A stretch of DNA of 7,083 bases from Oryzihumus sp036391795. Its GTDB lineage: Bacteria; Actinomycetota; Actinomycetes; Actinomycetales; Dermatophilaceae. The position numbers and the translations under genes are program-made. The notes under the pieces are model-generated. The model was given only the letters and a program-made list of their open reading frames with translations, was not told where the DNA came from and did not search any database. This document shows positions 1 to 4,732 of the stretch, one piece after another (within the stretch, counting starts at the first letter, position 1; the number at the start of each line of letters is the position of its first letter). The stretch is from NCBI RefSeq assembly GCF_036391795.1, contig NZ_DASVZH010000149.1, positions 1-7,083 of the forward strand, in the 5' to 3' direction.

Positions 1-765
1 GCGGCCGGCCTGGGCTGGGCCGGCGAGCGGCTGGTGCGCGGCAGTGCGGTCGGGGAGGCGGCGGTCGTCGCGGCGGCCACGTGGAGCGTGCTCGGCGGCA
101 CCTCGCTCGCGCGTGAGGGGGCCGCGATGTCGGGGCTGCTGCGCGAGGGCGACGTGACCGGGGCGCGCCGCCGGCTGTCACACCTGTGCGCGCGGGACGC
201 GAGCGGCCTGGAACCCGGCGAGCTGGCCCGGGCGAGCGTGGAGTCCCTGGCGGAGAACACCTCCGACGCGGTCGTGGCCCCGCTGCTGTGGGGTGCCGTG
301 GCGGGGGCGCCGGGCCTGCTCGGCTACCGCGCGGTGAACACGCTGGACGCGATGGTGGGCTATCGCTCGCCGCGGCACCACCGCTTCGGCTGGGCCGCGG
401 CCCGGCTGGACGACCTCGCCAACCTCGTCCCCGCCCGGGTGGCGGCGCTGCTGGCGACGGCGACGGCGCGGTTCGTCGGTGGCCGGGGCGGCGACGCGTG
501 GCGGGTGTGGCAGCGCGACGCCGCGGCGCACCCGAGCCCGAACGCCGGCCCGGTCGAGGCGGCCTTCGCCGGAGCGCTGGGCGTGAAGCTGGGGGGCGTG
601 AACCGGTACGGCGACACCGAGGAGGACCGTGGCGTGCTCGACGGTGGCCGAGAGGTGCGGGTGCGTGACCTGCGCCGCGCGGTGACCCTGTCACGGGCCG
701 TGTCCGTGTCGGCGCTCGCGGTGGCGGTCGTCATCGCTGCCGGGGCCGGGAGGCGACGTGGCTAG
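1..765 (+). CDS. cobD: Adenosylcobinamide-phosphate synthase CobD/CbiB, 5' end outside the window (partial)
   Basis: This integral membrane enzyme joins the aminopropanol (or aminopropanol phosphate) arm to the propionate of cobyric acid, giving cobinamide (phosphate). The reading frame is open from base 1, so the start lies upstream. The 254 residues seen, against roughly 310-320 for the family, mean about 60 N-terminal residues are missing. Fragment numbering shows the family signatures in order: VESLAEN (80-86), NTLDAMVGY (113-121), a FGWAAARLDDLANLVPAR stretch (129-146) with the paired Asp 137/138, and HPSPNAG followed by EAAFAGALGVKLGG (177-199). Hydrophobic stretches lie near 18-31, 93-110 and 143-156, and a last membrane segment at about 232-248 ends in RRRG. 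The stop overlaps the cobQ start by 8 bases, so the two are probably translated in tandem. The identity is secure from these motifs. The name CobD here is the Pseudomonas usage, equal to CbiB of Salmonella. Confidence 0.93.
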   Translation, partial: AAGLGWAGERLVRGSAVGEAAVVAAATWSVLGGTSLAREGAAMSGLLREGDVTGARRRLSHLCARDASGLEPGELARASVESLAENTSDAVVAPLLWGAVAGAPGLLGYRAVNTLDAMVGYRSPRHHRFGWAAARLDDLANLVPARVAALLATATARFVGGRGGDAWRVWQRDAAAHPSPNAGPVEAAFAGALGVKLGGVNRYGDTEEDRGVLDGGREVRVRDLRRAVTLSRAVSVSALAVAVVIAAGAGRRRG

Positions 766-2263
766 GGGGCTGCTGGTCGCCGGGACCACCTCCGACGCGG
801 GCAAGAGCCTGGTCACCGCGGGGCTGTGCCGCTGGCTGGCCCGGCAGGGCGTGCGGGTGGCGCCGTTCAAGGCGCAGAACATGTCCAACAACTCGATGGT
901 GTGCGCCGACGGGTCGGAGATCGGCCGGGCGCAGTGGGTGCAGGCGGTGGCCGCGCGGGCCGTGCCCGAGGCGGCGATGAACCCGGTCCTGCTCAAGCCC
1001 GGCTCGGACCGGCGCTCGCACGTGGTGCTCATGGGCCGGCCGTTCGGCGAGCTCCGGGCGGGGGAGTGGGCCAAGGGACGAAAGGTGTTGGCGCAGAAGG
1101 CGTTCGAGGCGTTCGAGGACCTCGCAGGGCGCCACGACGTGGTCGTGGCCGAGGGTGCCGGCAGCCCGGCGGAGATCAACCTGCGCGAGGGCGACTACGT
1201 CAACATGGGCCTGGCCCGCGCGGTCGACCTGCCGGTCGTGGTCGTCGGCGACATCGACCGCGGCGGGGTGTTCGCCGCGATGTACGGCACGCTCGCCCTG
1301 CTCGACGAGGCCGACCAGGCGCACGTGCGCGGCTGGGTCGTCAACAAGTTCCGCGGCGACCTCGGCCTGCTGCAGCCGGGGCTGCGCATGCTCGAGGAGC
1401 GCACCGGGCGGCCGGTGCTCGGGGTCCTGCCCTTCCTGTACGACGTGTGGCTGGACTCCGAGGACGCCCTCGCCATCGCGGGGTGGTCCGGTGGGGCCGG
1501 CGGGGCGGGCGGGTCCGGAGGGGACGGCGCGCGGGCGGCGGGGGCGACCCTGTCGGTGGCGGTGGTCCGTTTCCCGCGGGTCTCCAACGCCACCGACGTG
1601 GACGCACTGGCCGCCGAGCCCGGGGTCGACGTGCGCGTCACCGCCGACCCCGACGTCGTCGCGGGCGCCGACCTCGTGGTGCTGCCCGGGACCCGCGCGA
1701 CGCTGTCAGACCTGGCGTGGCTGCGGGAGCGGGGTCTGGCCGACGCGGTCCTGGCCCGGGCCGCCGCGGGCCGTCCGGTGCTCGGGATCTGTGGTGGCTA
1801 CCAGATGCTCGCCGAGGTGGTCGACGACTGCGCCGCCGTCGAGTCGCGTTCTGCCACAACGGTTCCCGGCCTCGGGCTGCTGCCCACGCGGGTGACCTTC
1901 GCGCCGGAGAAGACCTTGGGGACGCCCCGCGGTGAGTGGCGCGGGCAGGAGGTCACGGCATACGAGATCCACCACGGGAGTGCCACGCTGACGGCGGACG
2001 CGACCGGGGTGAGCCCGTTCCTCGACGGGTGGAGCCGGGGCTCGGTGCACGGCACGACGTGGCACGGGGCGTTCGAGTCCGACGGCTTCCGGCGCGCGTT
2101 CCTCACCGAGGTAGCACGGCAGGCCGGGGTCGCCTGGGCGCCGCAGACCAGCGCGCCGGGTTTCGCCGCGCGGCGCGAGGCGATGCTGGACCGGCTCGCC
2201 GACGCGGTCGAGGAGCACCTCGACACCGCGGCGCTCGGCGCGGTGATGGGCCTCGACGGCTGA
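758..2263 (+). CDS. cobQ: Cobyric acid synthase CobQ (CbiP), glutamine-hydrolysing
   Basis: The enzyme performs the ATP- and glutamine-dependent amidation of the b, d, e and g side chains of adenosylcobyrinic acid a,c-diamide, giving adenosylcobyric acid in the cytoplasm. At 501 residues it has normal family length. The N-terminal dethiobiotin-synthetase-like domain (about 4-235) starts with the P-loop-like GTTSDAGKS (9-17), followed by FKAQNMSNNS (37-46), AEGAGSPAEINL (131-142) and VVGDIDRGGVF (162-172). The C-terminal class I glutamine amidotransferase-like domain (about 265-455) carries the nucleophile Cys345 in LGICGGYQML, the YEIHHG motif (402-407) and WHGAFESDGFR (435-445). His436 in that last motif aligns with the family's catalytic His. 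The domains are joined by an unusually glycine-rich linker (243-262). The GTG start at 758 sits 4 bases after GGGAGG (748-753) and overlaps the end of cobD. The conserved GLLVAGT strand begins right after it, which supports this start. Confidence 0.96.
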   Translation: MARGLLVAGTTSDAGKSLVTAGLCRWLARQGVRVAPFKAQNMSNNSMVCADGSEIGRAQWVQAVAARAVPEAAMNPVLLKPGSDRRSHVVLMGRPFGELRAGEWAKGRKVLAQKAFEAFEDLAGRHDVVVAEGAGSPAEINLREGDYVNMGLARAVDLPVVVVGDIDRGGVFAAMYGTLALLDEADQAHVRGWVVNKFRGDLGLLQPGLRMLEERTGRPVLGVLPFLYDVWLDSEDALAIAGWSGGAGGAGGSGGDGARAAGATLSVAVVRFPRVSNATDVDALAAEPGVDVRVTADPDVVAGADLVVLPGTRATLSDLAWLRERGLADAVLARAAAGRPVLGICGGYQMLAEVVDDCAAVESRSATTVPGLGLLPTRVTFAPEKTLGTPRGEWRGQEVTAYEIHHGSATLTADATGVSPFLDGWSRGSVHGTTWHGAFESDGFRRAFLTEVARQAGVAWAPQTSAPGFAARREAMLDRLADAVEEHLDTAALGAVMGLDG

Positions 2264-2266
2264 GCC

Positions 2267-2283
2267 CGGCGGGCGTCCCGCCG
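2267..2283. terminator. GC-rich hairpin between convergent cobQ and the stress-protein gene
   Basis: The 21 bases between the cobQ stop and the stop of the minus-strand gene contain a perfect inverted repeat, CGGCGGG / CCCGCCG, with a 3-base CGT loop. It can form on either transcript and lies exactly where both converging units should end. There is no T-run on either side, so it is not a classical intrinsic terminator. Such tail-less hairpins are common at gene ends in high-GC actinobacteria. Terminator function is inferred. Confidence 0.45.
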
Positions 2284-2284
2284 C

Positions 2285-2680
2285 TCAGGCCGGCGGCTTG
2301 ACCGCCAGCACCGGGCACTCGGCCTCGAGCAGGATCTGCTGCGCCGTGCTGCCGGTGATGAGCTTGCCGACGGGGGAGCGGCGGCGCAGGCCGATGACGA
2401 TCAGGTCGGCGCCGACCTCCCGGGCCGCGGCGAGGATGGAGTCGCCGGCAGCGGTGTCCTCGGTGGGCTGGCGGACCTCGTGGGGCACGCCGGAGGCCGC
2501 GAGCTGCTTCTCCAGGGCGTCGAGGTCGCGGCCCTCGGCGAAGTTGGGGTCGGCGTAGTTGCCGTGGTGCACGGCGTTGACGACGACGAGCCGGGCGTCG
2601 TCGCGCTGCGCCTGCGCGATGGCGGCGTCGACGGCCGCCAGGCCCTCGGGGGTGGGGATGTAGCCGGCGAGAATGATCAC
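2285..2680 (-). CDS. Universal stress protein (UspA family), single domain
   Basis: This is a 131-residue cytoplasmic protein of the UspA alpha/beta fold, a group that usually forms dimers and, in one branch, binds ATP. It opens with the first strand MIILAGYIPT, where GYIPTPEG replaces the usual D-x-S motif, and has a second strand LVVVNAV (31-37). It then has ADLIVIGLRRRSPVGK (91-106) and the C-terminal nucleotide-binding segment TGSTAQQIL (109-117), ending ECPVLAVKPPA. The ATP-binding signature G-2x-G-9x-G(S/T) is present as G97-2x-Arg100-9x-G110-S111, with the second Gly replaced by Arg. The GTG start at 2680 is fixed by AAGGAG eight bases upstream and by starting directly on the first strand. 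It lies 22 bases after the MEDS-ATPase gene and is probably its operon partner. The family is clear. The specific stress or ligand is unknown. Confidence 0.9.
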   Translation of the reverse strand: MIILAGYIPTPEGLAAVDAAIAQAQRDDARLVVVNAVHHGNYADPNFAEGRDLDALEKQLAASGVPHEVRQPTEDTAAGDSILAAAREVGADLIVIGLRRRSPVGKLITGSTAQQILLEAECPVLAVKPPA

Positions 2681-2688
2681 GGGACGGG

Positions 2689-2694
2689 CTCCTT
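2689..2694 (-). promoter_or_regulatory. Shine-Dalgarno site of the universal stress protein gene
   Basis: Read on the minus strand this is AAGGAG, with 8 bases between it and the GTG at 2680. It is one of the clearest ribosome binding sites in the window and fixes the start. It lies in the 22-base gap after the upstream gene, so this third gene can be translated independently of the coupled pair before it. Confidence 0.7.
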
Positions 2695-2702
2695 CGTCGG
2701 GG

Positions 2703-3647
2703 TCAGTCGGGCCAGGTGGACAGCCTCACCGTGAATCCTGCCGGATCCGACCACATCTCGACGCGGTCGCACAGCATGCGGGCAAGCCAGAGCCCGCGGC
2801 CCGAGGCGGCCAGGCCGTAGGGATCCTCCGGCAGGTAGCCGGCGAAGTCGTCCGCGAAGCCCGACCCGTGGTCGCTCACCGTGCAGGCCAGTCGCTGCGG
2901 CTCGGCCCACAGACGCACCCACACCGGCGGCAGGCCGTGCACCAAAGCGTTCGCGGCCACCTCGCTGAACGCGGCGATGAACTCCTCCGAGGCCTCAGGG
3001 TCGGTGCCGACCAGCCGCATGGCCCGGCGGAAGTCCTCCCGCAGCTGGGACAGCGCCATCCGGTCGTGCAGCACCGCGCGCATCGACGGGGTCGCCTCGA
3101 TCTGCTCGTCCGCCGGCGGCATGGCCCGGTTGAACGCATCGGGGTCGAGGTAGTCGTGGTTCGGCTCCCAGGCCGTGCCCGAGCGCACCCGCGGGTGGGT
3201 CATCCGCCCGTAGCGGAGGGCCTGCTCCGGGAGCCGGCGCGCGTCATACAGGCACAGGGTGGTCAGCGGGAACGCGGCGAGAGCACGGTTGACGTAGGCC
3301 TCGTAGCGCGCCCACTCCTGCCACAGGAGCGGGTTCTGGCCGAAGTCGGTGTCGCTCACCAGCCAGACGCGACTCACGCCTTCCTCGAGGGCGTCCTCCA
3401 TCATCCGGCGGTAGCCGTCGAGGGCCATCGTGCTGCGGCGGTACTGCCCGCCGCCGGGGAGCAGCTGCAGGCGGTTGTCGCCGAGGGCGTCGGAGAGGAG
3501 GCCGCACTGGTGCTCGTTGCAGACGGCGACGGCCGCTCCGCCACTTGTCAGCCCCTCGCGCAGGAACGGCACGGCGGCCGCGAGGAGCTCGTCGTCGGAG
3601 GCGTGGATGAGGGCGTTGTGCGCCAGGCCCTCGAGGGCCGGGGTCAT
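2703..3647 (-). CDS. MEDS sensor domain fused to a SpoIIAB/RsbW-like ATPase domain (putative regulatory kinase)
   Basis: This 314-residue cytoplasmic protein has two parts. Residues about 8-155 form a MEDS domain (the sensory domain of DcmR-type regulators, predicted to sense small hydrocarbon derivatives). It is recognised by the NALIHASDDELLAAAVPFL start, the GGAAVAVCNEHQ strand, FGQNPLLWQEWARYEAYVN, and LCLYDARRLPEQAL (131-144). Residues about 195-312 form a GHKL ATPase of the HATPase_c_2 (anti-sigma-factor kinase) type. Its N-box is EVAANALVHG with Glu229 and Asn233, its G1 box is DHGSGF (259-264), and its G2 box is GRGLWLARM (283-291). There is no histidine-kinase dimerisation/phosphoacceptor domain, so it probably acts as a serine kinase or anti-sigma/anti-regulator, as SpoIIAB and RsbW do. 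The ATG at 3647 overlaps the stop of the upstream MEDS-STAS gene (ATGA), which points to coupled translation and a shared task. The target is not in the window. Domain calls are by eye. Confidence 0.85.
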   Translation of the reverse strand: MTPALEGLAHNALIHASDDELLAAAVPFLREGLTSGGAAVAVCNEHQCGLLSDALGDNRLQLLPGGGQYRRSTMALDGYRRMMEDALEEGVSRVWLVSDTDFGQNPLLWQEWARYEAYVNRALAAFPLTTLCLYDARRLPEQALRYGRMTHPRVRSGTAWEPNHDYLDPDAFNRAMPPADEQIEATPSMRAVLHDRMALSQLREDFRRAMRLVGTDPEASEEFIAAFSEVAANALVHGLPPVWVRLWAEPQRLACTVSDHGSGFADDFAGYLPEDPYGLAASGRGLWLARMLCDRVEMWSDPAGFTVRLSTWPD

Positions 3648-4498
3648 GGCCGGCCCGTGACCACCGCGACACCCGGCATCTCGTCGACCCCCATGAGGTG
3701 CAGGGTGCGGTCGACGACCGGTTTCGGTGCCACCAGGACCACGCCGCCACCGCCGCGACGGAAGCGCTCGGTGGAGCGGGCCAGCGCCCGGCAGCCCGCG
3801 ACGTCGATGAAGTCGAGGTCGCGCACGTCGAGCCAGAGCAGGTCGTCCTCGGGGTTGGCGGCGCCGGGCTCGCCGTGCGGCCCGGTCGCCTGCTGGAGCA
3901 CCGCCTCGAGCACCCGGTCGTTGCTGAGGTCGACGCTGCCGACCAGGCACAGACCGCTCTCCGCGGGCGTGCTGCGCAGCTGGGTCTCGCGCAGGCCGCC
4001 GAGGTGGGAGCCGGTGGCGCGGCGCAGCCACCAGCCGGTGGTGCTGCCCTGGTCGTACTGGCACAGCGCGGACACCGGCCGGGTCGCGCAGAGCACGTCC
4101 ATGGCGTCCTCGTAGTGCTCGTAGTCGTCCTGGGCCACCTTGCTCAGCGCCACGCGGGCCTCGGCGGACAGGCGGACGCGGCGGAACCCCTCGTCGAGGG
4201 CCCGGTCCACGAGCGCCGCCTGCCCCTCGCGGGGGTAGAAGTCGCCGACCGGCAGGACCACGAGCCGACCCTCGTCCACCGCCGTTGAGGTGTCGAGGCC
4301 GCGCTGGTGCAGGACCCCGAGCAGGCTGCGCTCCGGGGACTCCTCGGGACGCTCGGCGTAGATGACCCGCTCGTCGGACTCGAGGCCGTGCCGGACCCAC
4401 TCGGCCACCGCGTCGCCGCGCTCGGCCTCGCTGCGGTGCAGCAGGAGCAGGTGACCGTCCCAGCCGACGGCGGGCGTGCCCTGAGTGGCGGTCGCCAT
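3644..4498 (-). CDS. MEDS sensor domain fused to a STAS domain (putative anti-sigma antagonist-like protein)
   Basis: This is a 284-residue soluble protein. Residues about 14-155 form a MEDS domain: GWDGHLLLLHRSEAERGDAV, ERVIYAERPEES (43-54), LVVLPVGDFYPREG (79-92), YEHYEDAMDVLCATRPVSALCQYDQ (126-150). Residues about 180-284 form a STAS domain: LCLVGSVDLSNDRVLEAVL (183-201), LLWLDVRDLDFIDVAGCRAL (220-239), GGGVVLVAPKPVVDRTLHLMG (250-270). In SpoIIAA and RsbV the helix after the third strand starts D-S-S-G and carries the phosphorylated Ser. Here it reads Asp232-Val-Ala-Gly235, so that site is absent. Signalling would have to be by binding or ligand occupancy rather than phosphorylation of that residue. 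The ATG at 4498 starts just before the MEDS fold and has no clear ribosome binding site upstream. First gene of the three-gene minus-strand operon, divergent from the riboswitch-cobL unit. Physiological input unknown. Confidence 0.84.
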   Translation of the reverse strand: MATATQGTPAVGWDGHLLLLHRSEAERGDAVAEWVRHGLESDERVIYAERPEESPERSLLGVLHQRGLDTSTAVDEGRLVVLPVGDFYPREGQAALVDRALDEGFRRVRLSAEARVALSKVAQDDYEHYEDAMDVLCATRPVSALCQYDQGSTTGWWLRRATGSHLGGLRETQLRSTPAESGLCLVGSVDLSNDRVLEAVLQQATGPHGEPGAANPEDDLLWLDVRDLDFIDVAGCRALARSTERFRRGGGGVVLVAPKPVVDRTLHLMGVDEMPGVAVVTGRP

Positions 4499-4504
4499 TG
4501 CACG

Positions 4505-4510
4505 AGGGTA
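4505..4510 (-). promoter_or_regulatory. Candidate -10 element for a leaderless MEDS-STAS transcript
   Basis: On the minus strand this reads TACCCT, a TANNNT-type -10 element, with six bases between it and the ATG at 4498. A start site 6-7 bases downstream would put the transcript's first base at or next to the A of the ATG. This fits the absence of a Shine-Dalgarno sequence ahead of that gene, and leaderless mRNAs are common in actinobacteria. No convincing -35 element is visible. Tentative. Confidence 0.3.
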
Positions 4511-4543
4511 CGCCTGCCGGGGGAGCCCGGGACAGGGTGCGGA

Positions 4544-4549
4544 TAGGCT
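4544..4549 (+). promoter_or_regulatory. Candidate -10 element for the riboswitch-cobL transcript
   Basis: TAGGCT lies about 12 bases before the outer stem of the cobalamin riboswitch (4562), so a start site near 4556 would give a transcript beginning with the aptamer. The -35 region expected around 4521-4526 (GGGAGC) is not a good sigma-70 match. Supported only by position and a partial -10 match. Confidence 0.25.
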
Positions 4550-4555
4550 CGCCGG

Positions 4556-4680
4556 ACACCTTCGACGGTGCGGCAGGAACTCCGGTGCCGGCCACGCGGT
4601 ATGCCGTGTGGTCCAGTCCGGGGCGGTCCCGCCACTGTGGGCGCGTTCGCGCGTGAGCCAGGAACTGCGGCCGTCGACCG
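4556..4680 (+). ncRNA. Cobalamin (adenosylcobalamin) riboswitch aptamer
   Basis: This cis-regulatory RNA lies upstream of cobL. The conserved core is directly readable: GGCAGGAAC (4572-4580), CCGGTG (4582-4587) with return strand TCCGG (4617-4621), GCGGTCCCGCCACTG (4623-4637), and the B12-box segment GAGCCAGGAACTGC (4655-4668). The closing stem is TCGACGG (4562-4568) pairing with CCGTCGA (4671-4677). A small hairpin, GCGC/GCGC around GTTC, lies at 4641-4652. Inside the CCGGTG...TCCGG arm there is an extra 10-bp stem (4590-4599 with 4604-4613, two G-U pairs, loop TATG). Ligand binding is expected to reduce expression of cobL-cobM. Boundaries are approximate, and the 5' end could be a few bases either way. 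Confidence 0.92.
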
Positions 4681-4696
4681 AGATTGACCTTTGACC

Positions 4697-4721
4697 CGAG
4701 GCGTGGACACCTCGAGGAAGG
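4697..4721 (+). promoter_or_regulatory. Probable cobL ribosome binding region with an overlapping small hairpin (riboswitch expression platform)
   Basis: GAGGAAGG (4714-4721) is the best Shine-Dalgarno match between the riboswitch and the CobL coding domain, 11 bases before the GTG at 4733. Immediately upstream, CGAGG (4697-4701) can pair with CCTCG (4710-4714), a 5-bp stem with an 8-base loop whose 3' strand touches the first base of the Shine-Dalgarno. A translational on/off switch is possible. No T-tailed terminator hairpin is seen between aptamer and gene, which also favours translational over transcriptional control. Inferred. Confidence 0.4.
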
Positions 4722-4732
4722 CCGGTGCCGTC

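Noticed and set aside
186..668. An alternative 160-codon plus-strand frame inside cobD
   Set aside because: It is a frame-shifted shadow with Arg/Gly-rich content. The main frame carries all CbiB motifs in order.
2673..4115. A 480-codon plus-strand open frame opposite the MEDS genes
   Set aside because: It is the antisense shadow of the two minus-strand genes. Its translation is low-complexity (Arg, Gly, His, Val rich) with no recognisable domain, while the opposite frames show clear MEDS, STAS and ATPase motifs.
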